A stretch of 64,000 nt of DNA, from positions 10,802,520-10,866,519 of the forward strand of contig OZ018409.1 in assembly GCA_963969595.1 (NCBI GenBank). Reading direction: 5' to 3'. The translations under genes were made by a program, and so were the position numbers. Shown one piece after another: positions 22,965-35,179 of the stretch (its first letter is position 1; the number at the start of each line of letters is the position of its first letter). The notes under the pieces are model-generated. The model saw only the letters and a program-made list of their open reading frames with translations, was not told where the DNA came from and did not search any database. This DNA is from Neckera pumila. Lineage: Eukaryota > Streptophyta > Bryopsida > Hypnales > Neckeraceae.

Positions 22965-25900
22965 CTAATCAGTTTTTTGTGATTTAGATTCAGGATCTTC
23001 ACCATCATTGGAACGCTTGTGACCCCTTCCTCTTCCTCCTCTTCCTCCCCGTCCTCCTCGACCACCTCTGAAACAAGAGAAGAGAACATGCTAAGAGTGA
23101 ATACAGAGAACAAAACTCTGCTACCAAAATCTGTAGCCTAACAATACCACAGGCTACGGAGTGTATGCAGTGTCTTCCATTTAGTGGATCCCTATCCCGT
23201 GGATAGAAACGTCACCCATTTACAATGCTAATGCCATTGCAAGTGTCATCGAAACATGTGACTTGAAAGTAATCCGATACATCATACATGTAATACTCAT
23301 GGTTCAAGGGGAGTTTGGGCTTGTCATTGGGACCCTACTACTTCAAACTCCAACAAATCATTACTTGTTTGCACGTTATGAAAATGAATACACAACTTAA
23401 TCCATTGGAAATCTCTTGAAATTGATGCAAGGCCCAAAGAAGAAGTTTCCTTTCGTATCATGGAAACCACTCAAAGAGCTGAACCCTACCTAAATTGAAT
23501 GTCACAATAAAAGTATCACTCACTAACAATGACAGACAGTAAAGAGCAAACATACCACCTACAACCAAACACGGAGAGCGTGCATTTCTAAACAAAACAA
23601 AGCAGTCAAATATCCAAGAAAGGTTTCAGGTAAGAAAAGAACCTTCCCCTCCCGCGTCTGTTCTGTCCCCCTCTACCACCACCACCACTGAACCTCTGAG
23701 CTTGACCTTCTCTGAGCTTCTTCCAGTAAGATTCCTCGGCCTCTCCTACAAGTATTGGGAAGGTGATAGCATTCAGAACCGATAATAGCAGGAAAATTTA
23801 GCAAATGAACCAATGATGGAACTCGAGAAGGCCAAAAGCAAGAGCAGAAGGTACCTTCAAGAGCCTCAAAGGTAACCGAGTGCTTAGCGATTGTCAAGCT
23901 CCCTTCAGTTTCGGCTGCAGATTGTGCTATGAGCTTTTGTGCATCCTCAGATTGGTCAAAGCGCAAATACCCAGAAGAGTCACCTTTGGCATAATCCACA
24001 TACTGCACGCATATACCACTCCATCAGCAACGGCAGGAAAACATACAAATATCAGTTTGCAAGGTACAATGTGACGCCAATCACCGAATTAAACGAAAAA
24101 ATTGCAATCAGCAGATTAAGGAGCATGGTGAGGTAAACCAACTCGAATAGTTCCAAACTTGGCCAGGGCGTCCTTGATATCTTCACGAGAAAGCTTCTCT
24201 CCTTCCTCTGCAGTCTCAGCAGCCTCATCAGAGCCATCTGCCTTTTCAGTCTCATCCGCAGCCCCAATCTTTTTAGCACTGAAGGAAACAATTAAGCCTT
24301 TCTTGTATTCACCGTTGTCCTCCTGCCTCTGAGAATCTCTTTCGCGCTTCTGAGACTTATTTTCACTATTCTTTTTATCATTTGCCAACAGTGTTTCTTT
24401 ACGTGCGTCAAAGGCAGACCTGCAGTATAGATGTGCATTACATATTATGAAAATTTGTATCTGTCCTGCTATACAAGACTATAATAAAGAAGCTCAAAAC
24501 TTTGCACATAGATAACAGGGAACAAACGCCTGGAGTGTACACATTATGATGCATGCAGCTGGCTGAAAAACGCAGCACAAGCAAGCACAACGGTCCACTA
24601 CAATTCGCGAATTGTTAGGGCATAACAATTTATAGTAGGTGATAACATTTATTTATAGTAGGTGATAATATTTACTTGGGCTCAAGCTCCAAAGTTACAC
24701 CTTGGCAGATCAGCTCCATCTTCACAACCTCCTGGGCCTCTTCTTCTGATGATAGCTCTATCACTGCAAAACCTGATGGAATATTCTTGTTGTTCTTATG
24801 CTTTGCAAGTCGCACACTCTTGACCTGCCAAGAATCGAGCATGAAAACATGAAATAAACTTTGACCTACAACCTCGTAGACTAAAAGAAGGTGAGCACGA
24901 TGTATTTAGAACCACAATGAGTTGGGTGTGAAAAGCAGACGAATGAAGAAACATTGAAAGGGAAAGCTTGGTGCACAAAATCATGGCTCCAAAAACTTGG
25001 ACTTATAGGTCCGTATTATAGCCGAGGACAGCACTATTCAAACAAGTAGAGGTACCTCTACATGCTCCTTGAAAATAGCTTCAACTTCATTCATTTTTAC
25101 ATCGTAAGGAAACGGGTTGGCTGCAATGCTTCGAGCGTCGATTTCCGCCTGTACAACAGCCGGGTCTTTTAACTCATGAACACGTCCTACTCTTTTTCCT
25201 GTTAACATAAACACAATATAATGGTCAAACAACCAGTCTCTTCGCCTGCATCATCAAAAGCCTAATTTGCACTACAATACAAACAGAAGAGCAGACTTAA
25301 AAAGGCAATCTCGAAAAGTGTTCAGATCGCACCATCCTCAGACAAGCGCAGAAAGGTCGACTTGCTGCGAAGAACTTCCGCCACGGCGGCCACCTTCTCT
25401 GCTGGAAATTTGGTTGGGTCCGACTCCTTCACGTCCAAATGGCCTCTCATCTTTTGAAAGGTGCACAGAAGAGAGAGGTCGACCACTAACTGCCAGTCAA
25501 GGATGTAACCATTGCTAATAAATCACCAAGGAAACAAAAGAAAGCAATGAACCTAACATTCACCCAAATAGGTCGACCACTAACTCCAAGGGAAGAATGT
25601 AACCAATACTAAAAACCCGGTGAAAAATGCAACGAACCTAATTCTCGCTCAACAAATTCTCAAACCAACAACATCAATGATACTCTCGAAGAAACACAAA
25701 CCCTGACTCTAAACCCTAAACCCGAATATAAACGCGAACGCTCTGTTTTTCTCCAAAAACTCCACAATCAAGCATATGCAAATAAATTCAGGATACAGCC
25801 ATCCTCACTCTCCTTAATTTTCTTGAGCATGAACTGGTCGCCGGAAAGACTACTGTCGCTGAAATAGTATTCAATCTGCACCACCAAGCCCACAACCACC

Positions 25901-26071
25901 TCTCCAAAATTAAAAGCACAGAAAAAAAATTATAATTCCCAAGTAGCCAAAATCATCACCTGGAGCTAAAAGCACCGAAAATGCACCATAACCCTCAAAC
26001 TAATTGCCCACACACACCTGCCGCAGAACCTTAGCGGTCGTCTCCTCGTCCAAGGTAATAGGTGCTGCCAT
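22965..26071 (-). CDS. LA1: La protein (RNA-binding, La motif plus two RRMs)
   Basis: La binds the 3' oligo-U tail of new RNA polymerase III transcripts, protecting and folding them in the nucleus. Nine exons are proposed on the minus strand: 26071-26018, 25875-25797, 25485-25333, 25198-25056, 24824-24676, 24419-24143, 24002-23855, 23745-23643 and 23067-22965. They join in frame to about 402 residues (Arabidopsis La1, 433). The La motif (residues ~5-95) shows IEYYFSDSSLSGDQFM and LVDLSLLCTF. RRM1 (~115-190) has NPFPYDVKMNEVEAIF and SGFAVIELSS. An acidic/basic linker follows (~195-230), then the atypical xRRM (~232-340) with GLIVSFSAKKIG, DIKDALAKFGTIR and SSGYLRF. The C-terminus is an Arg-Gly tail (RGGRGGRGGRGRGRGHKR) that may serve in RNA binding and nuclear import. 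It is head-to-head with eIF3k. Confidence 0.95.
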
Positions 26072-26544
26072 TGCAGACCCCTCCAAATGCAAGCTCCAAA
26101 ATTGCAAGTAAGACCTTCAACAAAACCAACACAGTAACAAAACACTATTGATACTTCCAATTCAACAAGCGCAGTCAGAAACAGCTTCCGTCGGCAAATA
26201 CAGCGAACTTCGTAATATGGCGGCGAGGGCCCAAAACACAAAAGGGCAGAAATTTGAAAGAGAGAGGGCGACCTTGGTTGGAGTAGCACTACAGTAGCAG
26301 TCAAATAAAAGAATATCCTCAAAAGTGTTGACTCCAAGAGTGTTGTCAGAATGGTTGATACCCGAATCAGGGTGATATGTTTCCAAAGTAGGCTGATACC
26401 CGGTCTGTTGTGGCGAGCCCTAAGGAATTTTAGGGTTTGGAGCTCAAGTGAGACGACACACTGCTGGTTTGCAAGTTTCTGGTTCAGTGCTTGCTTGCGT
26501 TGCCAGCAGTTGTTTCGATCGAAGCGTAACCGTGGAAGCGCACG
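26072..26544. promoter_or_regulatory. Shared divergent promoter, La / eIF3k
   Basis: Only 473 bp separate the two start codons, so both promoters and 5' leaders must lie here. TTTTAGGGTTTGG at about 26428-26440 is a telo-box-like word (inverse of AAACCCTAA), an element common upstream of plant genes for translation and RNA metabolism. A second, cleaner AAACCCTAAACCC lies inside the second La intron at 25711-25723. Confidence 0.55.
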
Positions 26545-29153
26545 ATGCCAGGCGCTCCAGCCCCGCAGCAGATCTTCACGATAGAGCAGCTTGTTGCTCT
26601 GAATCCTTACAATCCCGACATTCTGCCCGACTTGGAGAGCTATGTCGACGAGCAGGTGAGAGTTGTTATTCAATGCTGTTTGAATGTTGTTGGGCGTCGT
26701 TTCTGCGGGGATGTCTTGTATTGTGTGCGGAATTTGGAACGAGTTGGACATTTTTGTTTAGGATAGTCTTGAGTCGTAGAATCGGGTAGTGCTAGTTGCA
26801 GAGTCTGGTTGACGAAGTTCTTGTGAGTTTCTCAATTGTTTTGGAAGAGCCCTGGGGGACTCGTCTTGCAAGTGTTTGGTGAGCTTAAGCTTCTGTGAAT
26901 ATTGAAATTCTGCCTCCTGAGTTGCTCTCTGGGAATGTGTGCTTGGGTCATTGTAGGTTGCGACACAAACTTACAGCCTGGATTGCAACCTTTGCCTTCT
27001 CCGCCTCTACCAGGTCATTCTCATCCTTTCTCATTAAGCATTGCAGTAGTTTTAGACTCTTCCTTTTCAATTGCGGGTGGAAGATATTCTTTTGACAGAG
27101 GATAAGTTCTGCTCTGCCGAGCTGGGAGCAGCTTTTGGTAACGTATGCGCACATAATTTAAATTTAGTCTACCTCGGAGTAGCAAGGGGTACTGTTTCGT
27201 TACAATTTGTAGTCTCTTTCAGCACAGTTCTCTGTAATCAAGATAAGAAACATACAGTCGTTGGCAGTATCGGTATACTGGAACCTTTTAGGGCACTTTA
27301 CCAAGTGCTGTATCAGAGGTGGTTCAAAAGTGAAATTTGACTGTTAAAGTTTACTTTTGGTGGTTGCAGTTTCAACCATCTCGCATGAATGTTCACATCA
27401 TCATCAAGGTGCTTGTCAAGGTGAGTTTCTTGACATGCTGCTTTGGGTTTGAATTGCTCTGAGCCCTATTAATTTTAAGTTTTAGGTGGGCATTGCTCTT
27501 GATGTCGATAACATTCTTGTGAAGCGCAACTAAAACAATTGCTTGGTCACGGAGCATGGTATGATTGATAAGTTGTTTGTGTTATACAACTTCTCTTATG
27601 TTGAAGAATGTTTTTAATTTGTTCTTCAGGCGTTGATGGCACTACCTGCGACAGACTTTAATCTGTGCATGTTCCTGATACCAGAAAGACTTGTATCCTT
27701 TTCACTCTGTTACTAAATATGGTTCATGGGTATGAGTAAGGGCGCTTACTTTGTCAGTATATTTGTATCATTAATGTCGTTTTCACAGTAATTTGCGACT
27801 ATATTGAGCGGTTCTGCTCACAATGTCCTTCCGCCAAGAACATGATAGCTGAATTATGTGAAGTGACCTTAAAGTAACAATACAACTGTTTAGTCAGTTC
27901 CCTTTTGGGTTCTTCTTTGACTTTAATATTTCAGCAAATGGAGGAAACCTTTCTGACACTGGCTACTTTGGCTCACTTTTTAGAGGTACGATCTTTTTGT
28001 GATACTGTTTTGCCTTGGGGGCGCGAGTTGAACGCCCCTTTCATTTGATCTTCTTCTAGAGATCTTGCTACAACACATTGTCAAGTTTCACTCCATATTC
28101 ATTGGTAAAGTCTTTAGCTGAAGAGGTTTGATGTTTTAAGTTTTCACTATATTTACTTGACAAGCTTGTTAACAAAGTTTGTAATTAGTGTAGGGTTTCT
28201 ACTATGTCATGTCTAAGTGTTCTCATGTGGCCTTGGTGATTTCTTAGTGCAGTCATCTCGATTCCGGGAGTTCTGGGATGAGGCCAACAGAAATAGGGAT
28301 ATTCTTGAAGTGGTTCCTGGTAAGTGTCAATGCAATGCATCTTGTATTTGTGCGGGTTTGGTCATTTAAATACCTTCTCAGTTGATTGATTTTATGGAAT
28401 AGTGGTCTTTGAGTGCTCTGTCTGCTATTGTTGGCAGAATGATACCTTTCCCTTTTGTGGTGTGCTCTCTCTGAAATTGGTTTTGTAGAGTTACCCAGAA
28501 GATTTATTCACTCACCCTACTTAAGAGTTTAGGAAACTTGACTGCAATTTTGGCGATTACAGGATTTGAGCAAGCCATACAAGGTTATGCCATCCATGTG
28601 CTTTCAATCACTTATCAGCGCTTGCCTCGATCAATTTTGGCGGAGGTGAGTGGCAGAACCATTTGCACCAAAACACCCCTATTAAGATTTTTTAAAGGGT
28701 TTGTCTGACACGAGGGGGATCCTGGCTTTCGTTTGTTTCTGGAAGACCACTAATTCGAAGTTCATTTTTCAGGCTATCAATGTGGAAGGCCTGTCCTTAG
28801 ATAAATTTTTGGAGCACCAAGTAAATAACAATGGTTGGGCACTTGAAAAGGGTGGAAAGGTACGTACAATGACTGACATCACTTTTGGTGGTTGTGATAT
28901 AGGTTTAGGTTTCAATAAGGGATGTCTTGAATGTTCCTGGATCTCTTCATTTGAATCGTTAGAGAAAAGCTTCATTGCATGTACGTTGTGGTCTTATAGC
29001 TCCTCGGTTGCCATATCTAAGTTTGCTTCATGCTTATGCTTCCAGTTGGTGGTTTTGCCATTGAACGAAGACAACCAACCAGTACTGAGACGTAACATGG
29101 CTGACAGCATTCCCTTGGAACATGTTGCAAAGATCCTCCCTGTTTTAGTTTGA
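26545..29153 (+). CDS. EIF3K: Translation initiation factor 3 subunit k
   Basis: eIF3k is a peripheral subunit of the eIF3 complex that helps 40S ribosomes recruit mRNA; it has a HEAT-like repeat region and a PCI-type winged helix. Nine exons: 26545-26655, 26957-27013, 27370-27420, 27630-27692, 27935-27985, 28253-28319, 28563-28645, 28773-28859 and 29046-29153. They join in frame to 225 residues, practically the plant family length (226). Plant-type blocks are visible throughout: ALNPYNPDILPDLESYV, TYSLDCNLCLLRLYQ (the small second exon), MNVHIIIKVLVK, FLIPERL/QMEETF, FREFWDEANRNRDILEVV, VEGLSLDKFLEHQV and the closing LEHVAKILPVLV. The start is fixed by the spacing to NPYNPDILPD. Several introns are under 400 bp. 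It diverges from La and converges on the NEDD8 protease. Confidence 0.96.
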
Positions 29154-30397
29154 AGGTGTCAATGTGGAGCATAGTGCCAAGGGAAAACGATACTTAGAAC
29201 TTAGAAATCGGCATCTGCTTAGTGCGAAGTTTTGGATCCATGTTTTTGTAGAGGATGCACTTTGCAGAGAAAATCAAAGATTTATGTACTGGAGTCTGGG
29301 ACAGGACGGGTTAGTAGTTGTGCGTTTGCTTGTAGTTACCAAATGATTTACCTGCCCTTTTGCAATCGGAAATGGGGACCCGAAATATTTCACGTCTGTC
29401 CGAGCTGGTATTGTGTAATGACGATGGTTTTTGACTTAGTTGCACATTATCTATATCTTCAAGGTTTTGAAAGCTAATGATTTTTTATAAGCATTTTAAG
29501 GTTGCATAAGCAAATTGCTTGATCGTCTCCACATTTTCTGCTGAAGGTACTCTATTTTCTGTCAGGCATGTATTTATTAGAGAGTGTTGAAATTTCTCTC
29601 CCAAATAATCGAAATATGAAGCTCCACCCACATTTGTCATCCCACGAAAATGTGAAGCTCAGTCGAGAATCAGAAAGCCATAGCATTGCGACAATGTGCA
29701 GTCAACATTCCCAACCTTGAAAAACAAGCATTCAATCTCAAAAGATCTTTGATATGCTTCTTTCTACTCATTCTACGATGCAGTGTTATCTCAACATACT
29801 ACGTAGTATTGTTCAGCAATGGGAACTGCGATGTCGTTTGAGTCCATGCAGACAATTTAAGTTGACCCCAAATTTCAAGAAATGAAAACATGATCCAACT
29901 TGCTGTCGGTCTCCCATCTCTTTGATGTCTTCGTCATTCTTGACTTGTTTGTTGAGTTTTCAGCTTCTGAAATGACAAAATATTCTACCTCTTGGGTTTT
30001 ATTGCGAGGAACTTCCAACCTTGCTGAATGATGTTATGAAGGTGTAATTTAACTCCCCATAGTAAAGGTTTACTAACCATGCGTACTTTAAGCAAGTTAG
30101 AAGCAGAAAAGAAATCGTCAGAATACTAAAGTGTGCACGATCTACCACTATAAAGTCTTCACTCCTATATTGTAACTCCCAAACGACAAAGGGCATTGGC
30201 AAAACTAAATTATTTGCTATCACCGCAGTAAAATGCGTATGCGTGATGACAACTTCACAGTTTACTTTTAAATTGGTGTAGCTATCGACACAAATCACAG
30301 GACGTCGTTTCTTCATGACTCGCTAGTTCTTCAAAATTATCACTTACAAGCTTATGGCTATGCAAACCGGTATAGAGAAAGGACCTTGCAAACCTTG
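29154..30397. other. Convergent intergenic region, eIF3k / NEDD8 protease
   Basis: Presumed 3' UTRs of the two converging genes; no additional gene, repeat or RNA recognised. Confidence 0.5.
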
Positions 30398-31843
30398 TCA
30401 CTTTGGGGAAGGCGATTGCTTCGCTAGTTCAAAGATAAGTTTCACAGTGTTTGTGCGCATCTCCTCCACAGAAGCTGGAGTAAGTTGAGTTCGCAATGGA
30501 TCTGCAATATCCGTAAACGTTACAGCCCTCTGCTGCTCCAGGAAGGCGTTGCACAAAAGTTGAGTTATCTTCATTGCGTAGACCCCGCAGTCATAAGCAT
30601 TCTGCTGCTGTGGCGTTTCACGGTCTTTTAATTTTGCTTGCGAAGTCCCTTTCCCTGGAACACGGTTTCGATTCATCTACATTACTTCGCACAGAAAGAT
30701 TTATTCTCTTCCTCCACAAACACGTCTGATCATAAATCAGCCAATTCATTGTGTCTTATTAAAAGGCAGAATAATCATCTGTTGTACAAACTCACCCATA
30801 TGTGATTTAATTTTATTCACGAATTGCTGCGCAACTCCTCCATTCAGCCCCGCGAGGCTATCATAATGCTCAAAAGCATTCTGAGGCCTGCACAAGCATA
30901 CTTCAGCATCCTACAATCGTGTCTACAGAATTTACCTTGCACAATCGAAGGCACTTAACAGTGCAACAATCAAGATTTAGAGTATCCGTGTGAGGAATAT
31001 ATGGAAAGTGAAAGAGACAAAAGGAAATGGGACTAAGAATTTCAACTTGAACAATCCATGCAATGAGATGCTGACCTGCAGTAGACAATGAGACTCCAAT
31101 GGCATCCACCCTCTGCTTCACTCGGATCCGGGTTGTCATTCAACGCAAATATAACCATCTGCTCCGCCAATGCCAACCCTAATTTCCACAGTTTAGATTT
31201 CTTCCATCACCAATGCTATCGAATCCTTTTCTATAACGTGCATAGAAGAGCTAATGAATGAAAACCAAAGCTAGAACCTCCTGTCCTCAATTGTGCAGCG
31301 ATTTATGCTTTGTAGCTACGTCGGTTGATATGTTCACTGGTAAAGAACGCCCTGACACTATCTTAGGCTTTCGCGAGCTATATTTCACAAAATGGCGGTC
31401 TTTACTGTCGCAACTCATGGATTGACCGACTTTAACAACGTTCGAAATCCAAATCGGTCTTACATATCAAAGGTAATAAAACATTTCCAGCATTCAAAAC
31501 TCCACCTCCGAAATTCAAATTGGCAACGAAAATAACAATTGACAAAAAGAAACATCAAGGAAATGACAACCTCTCGTTCTGGCAGCGACATAGGTTTGAC
31601 AGAGTCGAGCAAGCTGTCGAGAGGGCAGTGAAGCAGCCAATACGTCTGAATAGGCCCGACGAGAAGCAATGGCGGGGGCGTACGTTCTATGCTCTCATTC
31701 AACTGCGTTGTCAGGTGCTCGAAGAAGAACTCAATGATTTGATCATTAAGCTCCTCCGGGTGCTCCAACCTCTCCACATCCGATCGCCGCAGTGTCACAC
31801 CGCCGAAGTTCAGCACCTTCTGCTCTCCGCTGGCAGGCGCCAT
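30398..31843 (-). CDS. NEDP1: NEDD8-specific protease (Ulp1/SENP8 family)
   Basis: This is a C48 cysteine protease of the SENP8/DEN1 type, expected to trim the NEDD8 precursor and remove NEDD8 from proteins other than cullins. Four minus-strand exons: 31843-31571, 31158-31076, 30887-30796 and 30654-30398, joining in frame to 234 residues (human SENP8, 212). The catalytic set is complete: His111 in GGCHWSLIVY, Asp128 in HYDS, Gln165-167 in PQQQNAYDCG and the nucleophile Cys172 in DCGVY. The N-terminus has the family's RRSDVERLEHPEELNDQII block, where substrate contacts begin. The ATG at 31843 (MAPASGEQK) is the first in frame. Membership of SENP8 rather than SUMO-type ULPs rests on short length and the lack of an N-terminal extension. 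It is head-to-head with the DPY30 gene, start codons 455 bp apart. Confidence 0.9.
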
Positions 31844-32298
31844 CGCAATTCTTCAATTAACAATTTCGCTTCGTCTCCGACTCTCAGGCAAGGGAAGGAG
31901 ACGAAGCGCGGTAATAGGAGTTTTCAGCGGCCAAGGGTACAGGCGGTTATAAGATCTTCTCTCTCACTGTTCTGTGTTATCGTCACGGCTGCGTGTAATG
32001 TACTCCGTAATGTTTAATAAGAACTGGATCGCTGCCTGTTCCGGCGTTTCTTTCAGTGCGATTTCGAGCTTAGAGATTTGGTATTCTTTAACGTTTAGAT
32101 TGAAGTGCAAAAAGAAACTCTCGCCTACATATATCTTGGCCGCTGATTCTGTCAACGTTCCACTGTTGGCCGGCCTCTGTGTTTTGGTTTTGTCTGATAT
32201 TAAAGGAGCTTACGTGATGTGTTGAGGAAAGTGTTTAGAGTGAACCTGTGCTTCACTCGTTTATGTTGATGAATTAATTTGAGCGCGAAGAATTTTCC
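31844..32298. promoter_or_regulatory. Shared divergent promoter, NEDD8 protease / DPY30 gene
   Basis: The 455 bp between the two start codons must hold both promoters. Unexpectedly it also contains an 80-codon minus-strand open frame without an ATG (31964-32213) with protein-like composition (for example KETPEQAAIQFLLNITEYI). It could be an upstream exon or an unannotated small gene. No TATA box or other motif stood out clearly. Confidence 0.45.
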
Positions 32299-34422
32299 AT
32301 GGCGCCAAAGAAAGCGCCGAGTGTCATTGCGGCTGTGGAACCGCCTCCGCCCGGTGAGAATTACACTACTTTCTTTAGGTTTAGTTAATAAATTTGGAAA
32401 TTTCAGGTCAGGATCCTACAATTTTTCCATGCATCGATCGTAGATTTGACTATGCTTTGAGTATGATATGAATTTGACGGTCTTCATAGTTTCCAAGAGC
32501 CTACATTTTTGTACAATCGAACGGATCAGTGTTTCCTTTATAAAAAATATTACTACGTGTTCTTGTGTGCTGAAAGCAGAGGAAGCGTCGCCATCACCGC
32601 CACCGCGGGATCCCAAAGTGCCACTCACTTTCGATGAAATGTGGTTCAATGCCGACGATGAGATTGAGGTAAGGGCTTCACATGATTCAGTTGATATAGT
32701 GAAGGGAATAGATGTAATTGATGTTTTAAGAAACCTATTGTTATTCGGGACTTTTCTTAATTGTTATTTTCTCAGCAGATTTCTGTATGTAGCATGCTAT
32801 CACGTCCAATTAGCAGTAAGTCGGCACTTTTATTCAGTTGCACGAGAATACTTGAAATAAATTGCGTAATAACGACTGATTTATCAGCATTTTCTAACGG
32901 AAGCATTCATGTAGGATGAAGAGGAAAGAAATCATGCTAAGGAGCTGAAGGCACATATTATGATAAAGGCAGCGGAGATTCGGCAATACCTTGTATGTAC
33001 CCGAGAACTACCTAAAGTTGGAAGGATTGAACGTTGTCAATCATCAATTAATAGCCCTATCGTAATTCTCATCATTGTTATTCGCTGTTCATTTACTTGC
33101 ACTCATGAGTGCACTTTAGAGGCTAAAACGCATCGATTAATTTGTGAGGAATCATTCGATGTCAATACATATGATAGATTTTTTGTGCTAGTTCATCTGG
33201 GTTTACTTTAGCGATTAGTGAATTGCGAACATGGTGACGTTAGGCGTGATCGTTAGTCGTGGTAAGATACATTGCAAATAGCATGCCTGTGACCGACGTT
33301 CGCATGCAATTCATCATTGCAATTGAACTCTTTGCAGTGTTTCTAGATCTGCCTTCACATCATGATTAAATACTAGAGGTATTTATTACGTTAGGCGTAT
33401 TTTCAATACCTTAAGACAGTCGTGGTAGGATATAATACCTACCACGGCGTCCCCCGGCAGCTTGCTTGGTACTGTCAGAAAGCCCTCTGCGAGGAGGGGT
33501 GCATGGGCTTTGTTTCGTGGCTTTCCAACTCACAATGCAAAAATTATTGAATTTCAAAGTTTTTATGAATTAAAAAATTATAGAAAATTATTTTTATTTT
33601 GGTTGTGGCAATGGCACAAGGCACACTAGTTTATATGAAATACAAGTTTTAAATGATTTTTGTGATTGTGTCTATCTTGTGAGATCACGTAATTATACTT
33701 AAAAAATTCTGTTTACTGGCAATTGCACGGTAGGATGTGGCTCACCTTGATTGTCCAGGGAGATGCTATCTGTTTGTAGGAAGAAAGTCTTATGGTGGCA
33801 ATAATCTTGCAAGCTCTACAACATATGATCGTTGACAGGTAACACTTCGCGTACCGATTTCTTATATTTGCAGATATTCGTGGTTGGCAAGATTCTCAAA
33901 AACACTTGGGAATTTTTCTTACTTACAGTTACCTCCGTTATCGGTTTTTAGAGAGTCGAAATGCTGTTGATAGGCTCCGGTGTTCTGATGCAACAATAAT
34001 CAACTTTATGCTGTCGCAGGCCTAATGATCCATTTCGGTACCTAGCTCACTTTATAAGAGACGAAGGACCTAATATTGCGGCTGAGATAGAACGCGCTAA
34101 ACAGATAGCTGCGCGCAAGCAGGCCGCTCGTGATAAAGCTAAGTTGGATGCCATGGAGGCTGATAGACTCGCACGCGAAGCGGCAGAAGCTGCAGCAAAG
34201 GCCTTACGTGATCGAGAAGCCGCAATACTGGCTGCTGCTGCTCGGGCAGCTGCTGAGGAAGCCAAGAAAGCTGCAATGCTGAAACTACAGCAACAGGCAG
34301 CTAAGGCAGCTGCAGTGGCCACAGATGCCATGGAAATACCCATTCCTAAAGCCGGCAAGAAGAAGAAAGAGCCAACAAAACCTGCAGCAGCAGGACCAAA
34401 GAAACCTGAGTGGCAGAAATAG
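32299..34422 (+). CDS. DPY30-motif protein, probably axonemal
   Basis: Five exons (32299-32353, 32580-32668, 32915-32992, 33780-33838, 34020-34422) join in frame to 227 residues. Residues ~64-108 form a DPY30 dimerisation/docking motif: IKAAEIRQYL, LMVAIILQALQHMIVDR, then RPNDPFRYLAHFI, matching the family's 'RP.(N/D)P..(Y/F)LA..(L/I)' signature. A proline-rich N-terminus (EPPPP, SPSPPPRDPKVPLTF) precedes it. It is followed by a long charged, alanine-rich helix (~110-185) and a lysine-rich end (KAGKKKKEPTKPAAAG). The DPY30 fold binds amphipathic helices of anchoring proteins. It occurs in SET1/COMPASS DPY30 and in radial-spoke and other ciliary proteins. The helical extension fits the ciliary group better, but the assignment is inference. 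It converges on the reductase gene. Confidence 0.8.
33421..33446. repeat. Short perfect hairpin within intron 3
   Basis: CGTGGTAGG and CCTACCACG are separated by eight A/T bases inside the 787 bp intron of the DPY30 gene. A C-run and G+C-rich block follow immediately. It may be the remnant of a small inverted-repeat element. Confidence 0.5.
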
Positions 34423-35179
34423 GGTTGCATGTGTGCATTGGTGCATGTATTGACTGCCAAGTAGTCATCTGCGATATCAGCTATGACTGCGACTTTAATC
34501 ATCATCCAATCAAGCTACTCGATACATCCAAGGTGCCTCCTCACTTTGTTACCATAATGCGAGCGAAGCAGATATCATGTACTAGGTAACTCATCGAAAG
34601 CCAAGGTTCCCAACGGTTATTGGACATAACCCTCTCCAAACTAAGAAGACCGCCATATCTTGGAGATGTTGGTTCCTTGAGAGCGTGGACGGACGGGGTT
34701 GTGACTCTAAGAGCCTCTTTTCCAACTGCAATGCGCCAAGTGGCGATGAAAAGCAACAAGAGAGCGTTATGGATCTCAATCAAACTCATCTTCCATGACC
34801 AGGAAATGCCAAGCACAGCTCAAATTTATTTGCAATTATCACATGTGCAGATACTAATTTGGTGACTCGAAGGGATGGAAAAAGGGCTTTGACCCAAACA
34901 GGATGATGAAAGACGCTTTTTGAGCTATATTGTTAGCATGATCGGAAGAGCAACGGATGCTGCAATATTCTTCTGGAAGTTCCACTTAGTAACTCTAGAA
35001 ATTTACCAAAAAATATCAGTATACTGGTAGAAACTTGGGCTCCGAAAATGCAACACAGCACCGTCCGGTCAGGTGCAAAATCTCCGGCGCCGGGCAACTC
35101 GTTCCCATATCATGATGCGATTAAGGCCATAACGTTTTGGAATCAATAGGGTTTAATGTAGAATAATATGAGGAATCTA
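34423..35179. other. Convergent intergenic region
   Basis: Holds the 3' ends of the DPY30 and reductase genes. The overlapping open frames on both strands at 34541-34865 show no family resemblance. Confidence 0.45.

Noticed and set aside
25711..25723. Interstitial telomere repeat
   Set aside because: Fewer than two units; a regulatory telo-box is the simpler explanation.
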